Shown here piece by piece: positions 41,665 to 50,529 of a DNA stretch of 64,000 nt (its first letter is position 1; every line of letters begins with the position of its first letter). The DNA is from Cognatundibacterium oligocarboniphilum (GTDB lineage Bacteria > Pseudomonadota > Gammaproteobacteria > Burkholderiales > Burkholderiaceae_D): contig NZ_JABXYJ010000010.1 of the NCBI RefSeq assembly GCF_013377855.1, forward strand, positions 27,149 to 91,148. The letters run 5' to 3'. A program made the translations under genes and the position numbers. The notes below the pieces were generated by a model. It did not search any database and was not told where the DNA came from. It saw nothing but the letters and a program-made list of their open reading frames with translations.

Positions 41665-44442
41665 TTACTTCGCGGCAGCTGCAGCCGTTGCCTTCTTCGC
41701 CGCACCGGCAAAATCACCGGCATAAAAATGGGCAAAGCTGTCAGGCTTCACATATTTGCGGATCGCGGCATTCACATCATCCAGCGTCAATGCTGCAATT
41801 TTTGCTTCAATGGCAGCATCAAACGCCATCGTGCGGTTCAGGTACAGCTGATTGCGCAACTGCGCCGATAAAGCCGGATCCTGCGCACGGCGAATCTGCA
41901 TTTCCTGCGCCAGAGACTGCTTGGCATCAGCCAGTTCCGCTGCCGTCACGCCATCCTTCACCAACAGCGCCAGTTCTTCCTTCACACCGTTACGCAGTTT
42001 TTCCAGATTTTGCGGCGCATACATCGCATACAAAATCACCGCAGCGCTCTGATCTTCGGACGGCACACTCAAGGAAGCACCGGCTCCGTAACTGATGCCT
42101 TCTTTCTGGCGCAGGCGGTTAAACAAACGGGATTTGATACCACCGCCGAGAATATTGTTAGCCACCAGCAAGGCCGGGTAATCCGCCGACTGATCATTCA
42201 ACGCAAATGGCAGGATCGCCAGGTAGAAAGCATTCGCCTTGTCCGGCGTTTCTATCGATTTCGACTGGGATTCTGCCGTCAGATTCAGATCCGGAGCGCG
42301 CTTGAATGCGGTTGCCGCCTTCCAGTCACCCAGCAATGAAGCCAGTCTGGTTTTCACGTCTGCTGTATCGAAATCGCCGACCAGACTGAATTCCGCATGA
42401 TCCGCGCCATAGAAAGTTTTATAGAAATCCTTCACCGCATCGAGCTTGGCGGCGCCGTATTCTGCAGCAGATTCATCAAACGATTTGGTATAGCGCACGT
42501 CGCCATTTTTATAAGGTGCATTCCTCAATGCGCTCAGTGCCCGGGTTGCGACCGACTGCGGTTCGTTACGGGATGCCTCGATCGACGCCAGATTTTCCTT
42601 CACCAGCAAATCAAATTCGCTTTGCGGGAAGGCCGGCGCCCGCAACACATCGCGCAACAGGTCAAGCACAGCCGGCAGATTGCTGCGCACCGTTTCAAAA
42701 CTGACGGACAGCGTTTGTCCTTTGCCCGAGATACTGATCTTGGCTTTCAGTTCACCCAGACGGGTGTCGAGTTCGGAGCGACTGAATTTGGATGAACCGC
42801 GCATCAGCATGTCGGCAGTCAGATCAGAAACCGTGACTTTGCCGAACAGAGATTGTTCATCGCCCATGTGCAGGGTAAGGCGGCCATTGACGGTTTCACC
42901 ACGAGTCTTTTTACTCAGCAAAGCGACTTTCGCGCCGTTGGCGAGTGTCAGTTTTTCAGTCCGTTTATCAATATTCACGGTGGAAGTATCGAACGTTTCA
43001 CCGGTGCTGACGCTGGCGTGGCCTTTGTATCCATCGACCAGTTTCGCCACATCAGGCGTCGCAGGAATTTCAGCACGGTCAGGGTTTTCCACCGGCAGAT
43101 ATTGTCCGTAGCTGCGGTTATCCTGCTTCAGGTAATGCTGTGCCACACGCTGTACATCCGCCACGGTCAGCGCTTCGATGCGGTCCCGCTCGATGAAGAA
43201 CAGACGCCAGTCACCCAGTGCAATCGATTCTGACATTGCCACGCACAGGCGCTGCGGATCATTGATGGTCTTTTCAATGTCGTTGAGCAAACTGGTTTTG
43301 GCGCGTTTTAATTCTGCTTCGGTCACAGGCTCTTTCGCCAGTCCTTCGACGGTGTCAATCAGTGTCGCTTTGGCCTGGTCGATTTTCTGTTCCTTATTCA
43401 GCACGGCCAAAAACATCACATAGCCCGGCTCGGCCAGCTGGAACGCCATTTCATTGACATTCACTGCCTGTTTATTTTCCACCAGCTTTTTGTACAGGCG
43501 GCCATTCGGCGATGAACCGAGAATGTCGCTGAGAACAGCCACGGCAGCCGCATCGCTATGGCTGCCCGCTGCTGTCGGATACAGTACCGCTGCCAGCTGC
43601 TGGTCGCCAACCCGGCGTACAGTGACTTCACGTGTGCCATCGCGGGTGGCCTCGCGGGTCCAGGTATTGCTCAGAGTACGCGCAGGGCGGGCAACGACAC
43701 CGAATGATTTTTCGATCAGCGCCAGGGTTTTCTGCACGTCGAATTTACCTGCCACCATCAGGACAGCATTATCCGGCTGGTAGTATTTATGATAAAACGC
43801 CTGCAGGTTATCGATCTTCACACCTTCCACATCGGAACGCGCGCCGATGGTGCTGTGACCGTAATTGTGCCAGTCAAAAGTGACGGCGCTGAGCTGCTTC
43901 CACAGAACGCTGAAAGGACGGTTTTCACCGATCTCCATTTCATTGCGCACGACGGAAAATTCAGTATCCAGATCAACCCGCGCGACCTTGGAATTGACCA
44001 TGCGGTCGGCTTCCATTTCCAGCGCCCATTTCAGATTGTCTTCGCTGGCAGGGAAAGTTTCAAAGTAATTGGTGCGGTCGTAAAAAGTGGTGCCGTTAAA
44101 CTGCATGCCACGCTTGCTCAGTTCCTGCATGATGTTGCCGCGTGCTTTGGTGCCTTTGAATAACATATGCTCCAGCAAGTGCGCCATACCGGTTTCACCG
44201 TAGCTTTCATGACGCGAACCAACCAGATAAGTCACATTCACGGTGGTGGTCGGCTTGGAGGCATCAGGCGCCAGCAATACACGCAGGCCATTTGGCAAGC
44301 GGTATTCGGTAATACCTTCAACACTGGTATACGCAGTCGTTTTTGCTGCAATAACTGCTTTGGGGGTTGCTGCAAAGGCAGGCATTGCTGTCACTGTGGT
44401 AAAAGCAAGGGCAAATGCAAGCTGGATTGGTTTGAGTTTCAT
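41665..44442 (-). CDS. M16-family zinc peptidase, two-domain pitrilysin type
   Basis: A 925-residue secreted peptidase. A signal peptide ends PAFAATP near residue 25. The first M16 half has the inverted zinc motif HLLEH in GMAHLLEHMLFKG, with the third ligand Glu in VRNEMEIGE. The second half (from about 480, LTLANGAKVALLSKKTRGE) lacks a zinc motif but carries GISYGAGASLSVPSED, the substrate-positioning Arg/Tyr region. This is the arrangement of pitrilysin and PqqL-type enzymes, fused in one chain. It degrades peptides in the periplasm, possibly of imported ligands. Its promoter region is AT-rich. Confidence 0.93.
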   Translation of the reverse strand: MKLKPIQLAFALAFTTVTAMPAFAATPKAVIAAKTTAYTSVEGITEYRLPNGLRVLLAPDASKPTTTVNVTYLVGSRHESYGETGMAHLLEHMLFKGTKARGNIMQELSKRGMQFNGTTFYDRTNYFETFPASEDNLKWALEMEADRMVNSKVARVDLDTEFSVVRNEMEIGENRPFSVLWKQLSAVTFDWHNYGHSTIGARSDVEGVKIDNLQAFYHKYYQPDNAVLMVAGKFDVQKTLALIEKSFGVVARPARTLSNTWTREATRDGTREVTVRRVGDQQLAAVLYPTAAGSHSDAAAVAVLSDILGSSPNGRLYKKLVENKQAVNVNEMAFQLAEPGYVMFLAVLNKEQKIDQAKATLIDTVEGLAKEPVTEAELKRAKTSLLNDIEKTINDPQRLCVAMSESIALGDWRLFFIERDRIEALTVADVQRVAQHYLKQDNRSYGQYLPVENPDRAEIPATPDVAKLVDGYKGHASVSTGETFDTSTVNIDKRTEKLTLANGAKVALLSKKTRGETVNGRLTLHMGDEQSLFGKVTVSDLTADMLMRGSSKFSRSELDTRLGELKAKISISGKGQTLSVSFETVRSNLPAVLDLLRDVLRAPAFPQSEFDLLVKENLASIEASRNEPQSVATRALSALRNAPYKNGDVRYTKSFDESAAEYGAAKLDAVKDFYKTFYGADHAEFSLVGDFDTADVKTRLASLLGDWKAATAFKRAPDLNLTAESQSKSIETPDKANAFYLAILPFALNDQSADYPALLVANNILGGGIKSRLFNRLRQKEGISYGAGASLSVPSEDQSAAVILYAMYAPQNLEKLRNGVKEELALLVKDGVTAAELADAKQSLAQEMQIRRAQDPALSAQLRNQLYLNRTMAFDAAIEAKIAALTLDDVNAAIRKYVKPDSFAHFYAGDFAGAAKKATAAAAAK

Positions 44443-45001
44443 TGATTTATTCCATTAGTCATTAAACGGTCAACTTCACTACTTCTTCATACTTTTTTAT
44501 ATTTCTCTTAAATTTCTCTCAAATTATGCTGATACAAAAGGTAGCGATCAGGGTAACGAACACCATCACATGGTGAAGGTGGTTTCGCGTGCATTTCATA
44601 TGAAAGAAAATTATCGTTCTTTTATTAAAACGAGAAAAGAAGCATAACAAATTTTCATTGTTTTGCGAGAATTTGTGACGAAATGATTAATACGCCGACG
44701 AAACGTGGAATGGGATAAGCCAATAGCCCGAATTTAACTGCGGTGAGAACAGTGACGTTTACCGACAATATGAATAAAACCGGGGAGTATGCAGGATTTT
44801 CGCCATCATCTCATGACGAAATAAGGACGCCTAAAAATACTGGGGGGGAAGTATTCTCTATTTCAGACGCGATTTACAGTTAATCTGACTTGCCGGCGAT
44901 GGACGTTTACTCATACTGCGTGCCAGCGAATGGCATGTAATGCCTCTCTATGGCATGATATTCAGCCCTTTACCGCGTCGCACATCATGGTCTGTAGAAT
45001 C
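44443..45001. other. AT-rich intergenic region with palindromic repeats
   Basis: A 559-base gap without a credible gene. It carries a perfect palindrome TTTCATATGAAA at 44594-44605, a short hairpin CACCAT/ATGGTG near 44562, and the repeat at 44833. Base composition is distinctly richer in A and T than the flanking genes. Confidence 0.5.
44833..44866 (+). repeat. Palindromic repeat copy 1 (AATACT-G7-AGTATT)
   Basis: AATACT and AGTATT arms enclose GGGGGGGA; followed nine bases later by TTTCAG. The second copy at 45779-45811 shares the arms and the TTCAGAC tail but has pyrimidines (CTCCCCC) in the loop. The two copies flank the BLUF gene. Confidence 0.65.
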
Positions 45002-45418
45002 TCAGCTTAATAACCTGGCATTACTGATGACTTCTGTAAAAAACTCCTTCAACGCTGGCGCGGTGAGCGTAAAAGGATCAAATTCTGCTGTAGCGGAATA
45101 CTTCAGGAAGAGGGCTGAGTTCTCATTTGTTGTAGCAATAAGTCCCATGTTCCAACTGGTGAACTGACGTTGCGTGATTTCTTCCAAAACCAGTATTTCG
45201 GGTTTAGTGTGGCGCTTATCTTTTAAGATATGGTGATAGAGTGCGTTCACTGCAGAACGCTCGCCTTCCAGACATTGCAAAAATATGCCGTTCGATAAAC
45301 TCAGTGCTCCAGTAATCGCCAATTGTTGATTGTTTTTACGCGAACTGGCCAGGATATCTTTCACATCTGCAGGACCAAGATTCACCGCGCGGCTGGCATA
45401 AATTAAACGAATAATCAT
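45002..45418 (-). CDS. BLUF-domain blue-light photoreceptor, single domain
   Basis: A 138-residue flavoprotein. It matches short BLUF proteins such as Slr1694/PixD: Tyr7 in LIYASRA, Asn29/30 in SSRKNNQQ, ITGAL, Gln48 in FLQCLEGE and Trp89-x-Met91 in FTSWNMGL. Tyr, Gln and Met are the residues that change the hydrogen bond to FAD upon blue light. After the domain, a tail of about 40 residues (YSATAEFDPFTLTAPALKEFF) may contact a partner. No effector domain is fused; PixD-like proteins act through another protein, but no partner gene is next door. The gene is alone in an AT-rich region between a peptidase and hutF, flanked by two repeat copies, which hints at transfer. Confidence 0.92.
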   Translation of the reverse strand: MIIRLIYASRAVNLGPADVKDILASSRKNNQQLAITGALSLSNGIFLQCLEGERSAVNALYHHILKDKRHTKPEILVLEEITQRQFTSWNMGLIATTNENSALFLKYSATAEFDPFTLTAPALKEFFTEVISNARLLS

Positions 45419-45639
45419 AATAATTAAACACTTTCACTATCAAGAGTAAACCCGGAAGCCAGCGGCAAAAAGCGGAGTCGCCGAAGGATTATAATGAATT
45501 ATGGGGAGTGTCGCTGAGATTGTCTGCATTGGCTGACGACAATCACAACCGTACCCGTACTGATCGCCAGATAACAACATTTTTAGTGATGAAATCATAA
45601 CGGTGCATTCCTCTGCAGTGGCATTTCCACACTAATCGC

Positions 45640-45666
45640 TTGCTTGTCGTTGCTTGTCGTTGCTTA
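45640..45666. repeat. Short tandem repeat of TTGCTTGTCG
   Basis: The ten-base unit TTGCTTGTCG occurs twice in a row, followed by TTGCTT of a third, incomplete unit. It lies in the gap upstream of the BLUF gene. Confidence 0.8.
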
Positions 45667-45778
45667 CTCCAGCGACGTTGGTGTGTCAGAAAAAATCCCC
45701 ATCCAGGCATATTTTCACAAAAATCAGGGAGTATGTGCAAAAACATCCTTAGTCTCTGCAGAAAGTAAGGTTGCTTAC

Positions 45779-45811
45779 AAATACTCTCCCCCAGTATATT
45801 TTTCACTTCAG
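45779..45811 (+). repeat. Palindromic repeat copy 2 (AATACT-CTCCCCC-AGTATA)
   Basis: Read on the + strand it starts AAATACT, has a C-rich loop CTCCCCC, then AGTATA and ends CTTCAGAC. Read on the minus strand it gives ATACTGGGGGAGAGTATTT, close to copy 1 in forward orientation. So arms and tail are in direct repeat, while the loop is in inverse orientation. It lies 19 bases before the hutF stop codon. Confidence 0.65.
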
Positions 45812-45829
45812 ACAACAACAAATGCAAAA

Positions 45830-47212
45830 TCATAACTGGCGTAATTCACGCATGCAGTTGAGGTAAACGTTTTGTATTTGCGCTTGTTGGCAGTGACGGC
45901 CATTGCTGACCACTTGCTGTCCGCCGACATACACATCGCGCACCAGATTGTCGTTGCCCGCGAAAATCCAGCTGTTCAATACGTGCTGCACCGGCAGTCC
46001 GGCGAGATGAGGATGGGTATCATCGAGAATCACGAAATCGGCACGACAAGCTGTTGCCAGCTGACCAACTGCCCGTCCGCTGGCTTGCATCCCACCCTGC
46101 AGCGCCGCTTGCCACAGGAAATCGCCGATCTGCTTCTGATGCGCGGAAGTAGCGATATTTCGCCCCTGTAAACGCAGGCGCTGACCGTATTCCAGCCAGC
46201 GTAATTCTTCAACCGGGCTGTACGACGCATGGCTGTCGCTGCCAATCCCGAAGCGGCCGCCGGCGGCCAGATAGGCTGGCAAGTCAAAAAAGCCGTCGCC
46301 CAGATTGCCCTCGGTAGTAGTGCAAATGCCGGCAACGGCGCCGCTGGCTGCCATATCCCTGACTTCCTGTGGTGTCAGGTGGGTAGCATGCACCAGACAC
46401 CAGCGCTGATCGACCAGACCGCTGTCGAGCAGCAACTCAACCGGACGTCGGCCATTCGCCACGATGCAGGCATTCACTTCTTTCATCTGCTCTGCAATAT
46501 GAATATGTAACGGCCGGTCAGCCGGTAAGGTCTGTATCAGATCACGGATCTGCGTGAGACTGGCAGCGCGCAGGGAATGCGGCGCAGCGCCGACTTCTAG
46601 CTGAGGGCTGCGCATTGTTTCCAGTTTCTGTACCAGCAGCAAAATGTCGTCGACGCTGGTAGCAAAGCGACGTTGATCGTCGCGCAACGGTTTTTCATTA
46701 AAATCGGCGTAGCTGTACAAGACCGGCAGCATCGTCATGCCGATGCCGGTCTGGCTGGCTGCCGCAATCACGTGCTGCGCCATTTCAGCCGGATTGGCAT
46801 ACATGGCACCAGCCGGATCGCGGTGCAGATAATGAAATTCGCAGACGCTGGTATAACCGTGCCGCAGGCATTCTGCATACAGCTGTGCGGCAATCGCCTG
46901 TATCTGTTCCGGCGTGATGTGCAAAGCGTAGCGGTACATCAGATCGCGCCAGGTCCAGAAGCTGTCCTGACTGTTTCCGGCGATCTCCGCCATGCCTGCC
47001 ATGGCGCGCTGAAAGGCGTGGGAGTGCAGATTCGTCATGCCTGGCAAGAGCAGCACCGCCTGGGGCTCGCCGGGCAGTGGCGCCGCATTTTCCTCGATCT
47101 GGCTCAGGTCGCCGGCAACATTCCAGTGCAGCCGCACATTTTCAGTCCAGCCGTGCGGCAGATAGGCGTGCTGCGCAAATACGCTCCGATCTAAATACTG
47201 GTGCAGGCTCAT
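45830..47212 (-). CDS. hutF: Formimidoylglutamate deiminase
   Basis: A 460-residue amidohydrolase that converts N-formimidoyl-L-glutamate to N-formyl-L-glutamate and ammonia in the five-step histidine route. The metal ligands are the His-x-His pair in GMTNLHSHAFQRAMAG, the later HIHIAEQ and HATHLT, and the Asp in GIGSDSHASY. The pocket EFHYLHRDPAG is typical of HutF. It overlaps hutG by ATGA, so the two steps are coupled. The other histidine genes (hutH, hutU, hutI) are not in this window. Confidence 0.95.
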   Translation of the reverse strand: MSLHQYLDRSVFAQHAYLPHGWTENVRLHWNVAGDLSQIEENAAPLPGEPQAVLLLPGMTNLHSHAFQRAMAGMAEIAGNSQDSFWTWRDLMYRYALHITPEQIQAIAAQLYAECLRHGYTSVCEFHYLHRDPAGAMYANPAEMAQHVIAAASQTGIGMTMLPVLYSYADFNEKPLRDDQRRFATSVDDILLLVQKLETMRSPQLEVGAAPHSLRAASLTQIRDLIQTLPADRPLHIHIAEQMKEVNACIVANGRRPVELLLDSGLVDQRWCLVHATHLTPQEVRDMAASGAVAGICTTTEGNLGDGFFDLPAYLAAGGRFGIGSDSHASYSPVEELRWLEYGQRLRLQGRNIATSAHQKQIGDFLWQAALQGGMQASGRAVGQLATACRADFVILDDTHPHLAGLPVQHVLNSWIFAGNDNLVRDVYVGGQQVVSNGRHCQQAQIQNVYLNCMRELRQL

Positions 47213-48042
47213 GCTGAAGCTCCTGTCACTTTACCGCCTATCCCTCGCTGCCAATCCAGACAGCTTTGCAGCAATTCCCTGAGCAGTGGCTGCACCTGTG
47301 CAGCCAGGTCCGGGCGATATGCATACGGCGCGGCTTCATTCATATAAATGCACTGACTCATTTCCAACTGGATGGCATGAATATGACGTACAGGCTGACC
47401 GTAATGACGCGTGATGTAGCCGCCTTTAAAACGGCCATTGAATACATGGCTATATTTTTGCGCAGCCGCTGAATACTGCAGGCAGGCTGCCAGCGTATTC
47501 TGCAAACCGGGAGCACAGGAATGCTGGTCGGCGGTGCCAAAATTCAGGTCCGGCAATCTGCCTTCAAAAAAACGGGACACCACCGAAGCGATCGAATGCG
47601 CATCCCACAGCACGACATGGCCGTGCAGACTCAGCAAGCGTTCCAGTTCGGTCTGCAACTGCTGATGATAAGGCTGCCAATAGCTTGCAATGCGGCGCTG
47701 GACTTCCGCCTCATCAGGCAGGCGGTCTGGTGCATATAAGGGTTGTTTGTGGAAGGTATCGACAGGACACAAACCCGTCGTATCCTGCCCCGGATACAGA
47801 TTGGCATTATCGGGCGCGCGGTTGAGATCAATGACGTAGCGTGAATATTCTGCGGCAAGCGTCGAAGCGCCAAGCTCTTGCGCCATGTTGTAGAGCAAGG
47901 GTAAATGCCAGTCGGTGTCGGCTTTTTGTGCTGCCACCGGCAACATCTGCTCCATCACTTCAGGCGCAATCGTCGTTCCCACATGCGGCATCGAAATCAG
48001 CAGCGGAGTGCTGCCCGCCTCGAAATGGAATACGGAAGTCAT
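47209..48042 (-). CDS. hutG: N-formylglutamate deformylase
   Basis: A 277-residue hydrolase that releases formate from N-formylglutamate, giving glutamate. Features of the family (DUF3608-type zinc amidohydrolase) are STPLLISMPHVG, TDWHLPLLYNMA, VIDLNRAPDN, LWDAHSIAS and GGYITRHYGQP. It starts the two-gene hut unit and lies 18 bases below the IclR-type regulator on the same strand, so all three may be one transcript. Length fits the pseudomonad form (about 267). Confidence 0.94.
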   Translation of the reverse strand: MTSVFHFEAGSTPLLISMPHVGTTIAPEVMEQMLPVAAQKADTDWHLPLLYNMAQELGASTLAAEYSRYVIDLNRAPDNANLYPGQDTTGLCPVDTFHKQPLYAPDRLPDEAEVQRRIASYWQPYHQQLQTELERLLSLHGHVVLWDAHSIASVVSRFFEGRLPDLNFGTADQHSCAPGLQNTLAACLQYSAAAQKYSHVFNGRFKGGYITRHYGQPVRHIHAIQLEMSQCIYMNEAAPYAYRPDLAAQVQPLLRELLQSCLDWQRGIGGKVTGASA

Positions 48043-48060
48043 ACTGTGCTCCTGTCTGTC

Positions 48061-48816
48061 TCAGAGTTGTAAGGCAAGGCCAATGCGGTCTGCAGCGGCG
48101 CGGGTCATGCTGATGAAATCTGTCTGGCGCAATCTGCTGCGTTGTACCGGGGCCATCAGCGACAAGGTGGCGATAGCCTGCTCCTTGCCGGAGAAAATCG
48201 GTGCACTCACGCCCCAGACACCGAGATCGACTTCATTCTCGCTGACGGCATAGCGTTGTTGACGGATGCGCTGCAGTTCCTGTTCGAGTGTCGCACGCTC
48301 GGTTATGGCGTTTGCATCGGGGAAATTCTGCTCCAGTATCTGCCGCTGCAGCGGTGCAGATAAAAATGCCAGCAAGGCTTTGGCAGAAGCGCCGCGCACG
48401 GTGGAATTCGCACGCCCTTTGGCGAACGAGCAACGCAGCGCCTGCTGGCTGTCCTGCATATCAAGACAGATGACCTGTCCGTGCACATAACACAGCAAGC
48501 CGACACTTTCGCCGGAGCGGCTGGTTAATTGCTCCATCTCGCTGCGCGCAGCCTGCATCAGCCAGGAATGCTGATCGAAACCATGCGCGAGCTGGACAGC
48601 CAACGGCCCCGGCTCATACAGGCCGCTGTGCGCATGTTCCTGTACCCAGCCCCATTTTTTTAAGGCCTGCAGATGGCGATAAACGGTACTGGCCGGCAAT
48701 GCGGTCTGCTGCGCCAGCTCGCGCGCCGACATGGCCTGTCCCTGACGGGCAATGCAAGCCAGTAGTTGCAAAACCCGTTCGCTGGTGGCGTTTAATCTGG
48801 CGCTGTCGGTCGTCAT
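48061..48816 (-). CDS. IclR-family transcriptional regulator
   Basis: A 251-residue regulator with an N-terminal winged helix (residues 10-70: ERVLQLLACIARQGQAMSARELAQQTALPASTVYRHLQALKKWGWV) and the IclR ligand domain from about 75 (LMQAARSEMEQLTSRSGESVGLLCY, AKALLAFLS, ENEVDLGVWGVSAPIFS). It lies upstream of hutG on the same strand. Classical hut operons of pseudomonads use HutC of the GntR family, so IclR control of hutGF would be a variant. The ligand could be a histidine intermediate; this is inference. Confidence 0.9.
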   Translation of the reverse strand: MTTDSARLNATSERVLQLLACIARQGQAMSARELAQQTALPASTVYRHLQALKKWGWVQEHAHSGLYEPGPLAVQLAHGFDQHSWLMQAARSEMEQLTSRSGESVGLLCYVHGQVICLDMQDSQQALRCSFAKGRANSTVRGASAKALLAFLSAPLQRQILEQNFPDANAITERATLEQELQRIRQQRYAVSENEVDLGVWGVSAPIFSGKEQAIATLSLMAPVQRSRLRQTDFISMTRAAADRIGLALQL

Positions 48817-48982
48817 CGTAAGCTTTCACTGAATGTTGCCGATGCTAGCACTCCGGAATCAAATCTCAAGCAAAATTTCTCACTCAATGAGAATTTATTG
48901 GAAATTAATCTCGTGAAACGATAAACCTGGACGGCTCTGAAGCCCAATATCCGTGCGGGAGTTTTAAGGGGAGATACGCAGC

Positions 48983-49663
48983 CTAGCTTTTGCTGTAGGC
49001 CGTGTTCTGGCAATTTCTGACTTCCTGTGCCGGAAAGCCTGCCTTGATCAGATCAAATTTGGCCTTTTCGTCAGCGCTCAGCGCGCGTAGCTGGTAGACG
49101 AATTTACTGGTGGTCACGGTTCGCGGCATGATGCGCGCGGTGCGCACGCCTTTGTTGTTCAGATTGGCGAGATGCTGCTTCGCTGCTTCTTCGGTTTTGA
49201 ATACCCCGAGTGAAATGCCCCAGTGCAAAGACCCCTGTTCCTGAATCACGAAAAAATCAGTCACGCCGATGCGGCGCAGTTCGCTCACTTTTTTATCGGC
49301 GCCGTCTTTACTTCCCTGAGAGGGAATAAATACCATGTGGCTGGCAGATTCACTCACATTCAAACGCGACTGGCGCTCGCCGAGCGCGAGTGTTTTAAGT
49401 TTTTCCTCAATCTTGGGCGCGTCGTTCTGCAGGAAATTTCCGATTTCCAGACAGGCGGTAATTTCTGCTTTGACTTCCGGGACCGGTTCGACTCTGGACT
49501 GCGCAGCGCTGGCGGAAATCTGCAACAGCTGGTCGGCATGATGCTGCATTTTCAGACGTTCCGGCTCATGGGATTCCAGCGACCAGTTACCCAGCCAACC
49601 CACATTCAATGCGAGCAGCAAGGCATTCAGTACCAGCAGACTCCAGAAGAAAAATCGCAACAT
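48983..49663 (-). CDS. SPOR-domain membrane protein
   Basis: A 226-residue protein with one N-terminal membrane helix (about 3-25) and a C-terminal SPOR-like domain (about 100-180): SHMVFIPSQGSKDGADKKVSELRRIGVTDFFVIQEQ, GVFKTEEAAKQHLANLNNKGV. SPOR domains bind denuded peptidoglycan, often at the division site. The linker between is polar and helical. It is the last gene after birA and coaX, 19 bases past the coaX stop. ATG 49663 is used; a TTG two codons upstream is also possible. Confidence 0.82.
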   Translation of the reverse strand: MLRFFFWSLLVLNALLLALNVGWLGNWSLESHEPERLKMQHHADQLLQISASAAQSRVEPVPEVKAEITACLEIGNFLQNDAPKIEEKLKTLALGERQSRLNVSESASHMVFIPSQGSKDGADKKVSELRRIGVTDFFVIQEQGSLHWGISLGVFKTEEAAKQHLANLNNKGVRTARIMPRTVTTSKFVYQLRALSADEKAKFDLIKAGFPAQEVRNCQNTAYSKS

Positions 49664-49682
49664 GATCAAGTCAGATAAGAAA

Positions 49683-50519
49683 TCAGTCCGGTCTGGATTG
49701 TGCCACGACCAGCAAGCCCGTCAAGACCAGATTCGGAATATGTTGATGTCTGACTGTCAGATGCGGGATCAGATATGGCGCTGCGCCGCCGGAAATCAGG
49801 CACAACACCGGCTTTCCGGTCTGCCTCGTCCACGACTCACAGGCCAGCATAATCGCGCCGGTCTGGGCATGGATACAACCACTGACTATCGCCTGATCGG
49901 TATTGTCAGCAAATATCTGCGCCATGTCAGTATGTCCGGCGACTTGCGGCAGTTGCGCCGTATTTTTGGCCAGCGAGCCGGCCATCAGTTGCAGGCCGGG
50001 CAGAATCATGCCGCCGCTGAACGTACCCGCACCACTCACTGCATCGACCGTGGTAGCGGTGCCGCAGGTCGCGACAATCAGATCCTGCTGCGGAAAGAGT
50101 GCATGCGCGCCGATAGCGGAAATAAAACGATCCCCCCCTAATTGGGCTGGCTGCCGGTAAGCGTTGCGCAGACCGGCAAGTTCCTCCCGCGAAGTCAGCC
50201 AGTGACAGCTGGCTTGCGGAAAAACCTTGGCGCACAACTGTTCCAGCAGAGCGCGGACAGACGGGCCTGCGACGTTGGAAATCCAGATATCCTGCACCAC
50301 ATATTTCTGCCAGTCTGTTTCCAGCGCAGACAGCTCCGGATGCGTGACTGAGCCCATGCATCGCCAGGTCATACCGGCTTCCGGTTTCGTGTTGCGGTCT
50401 GCCATCGCCCATTTGATGCGCGTGTTACCGGCGTCAATCAGCAACAGCGTATCGGCCGGCTGCCTGTGACTGGAACAGGTGCTGTGTGCGGTTATCGGTG
50501 TGCTGGTGTGTGGCATCAT
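49683..50519 (-). CDS. coaX: Type III pantothenate kinase
   Basis: A 278-residue kinase for the first step of coenzyme A synthesis. LLIDAGNTRIKWA is the phosphate-binding loop, LGGDRFISAIGA and TCGTATTVDAV the substrate and phosphate-2 motifs. This is the potassium-dependent type that is not inhibited by CoA. The start is one of two consecutive ATG codons (50519, 50516), 10 bases after the birA stop; upstream codons belong to birA. The order birA-coaX-SPOR is seen in related Burkholderiales. Confidence 0.92.
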   Translation of the reverse strand: MMPHTSTPITAHSTCSSHRQPADTLLLIDAGNTRIKWAMADRNTKPEAGMTWRCMGSVTHPELSALETDWQKYVVQDIWISNVAGPSVRALLEQLCAKVFPQASCHWLTSREELAGLRNAYRQPAQLGGDRFISAIGAHALFPQQDLIVATCGTATTVDAVSGAGTFSGGMILPGLQLMAGSLAKNTAQLPQVAGHTDMAQIFADNTDQAIVSGCIHAQTGAIMLACESWTRQTGKPVLCLISGGAAPYLIPHLTVRHQHIPNLVLTGLLVVAQSRPD

Positions 50520-50529
50520 TTTTCCGTAT

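Larger units (their letters stand above)
45419..45829. other. AT-rich intergenic region upstream of BLUF and downstream of hutF
   Basis: A 411-base gap. A possible -10 box TATAAT on the minus strand lies at 45488-45493, 70 bases upstream of the BLUF start. A 96-codon frame on the minus strand (45543-45833) has no family features and I do not call it. Tandem and palindromic repeats in this gap are listed separately. Confidence 0.45.

Noticed and set aside
45543..45833. A 96-codon minus-strand frame in the AT-rich gap by hutF
   Set aside because: No ribosome binding site, no recognisable motif, and it contains both the tandem repeat and repeat copy 2.
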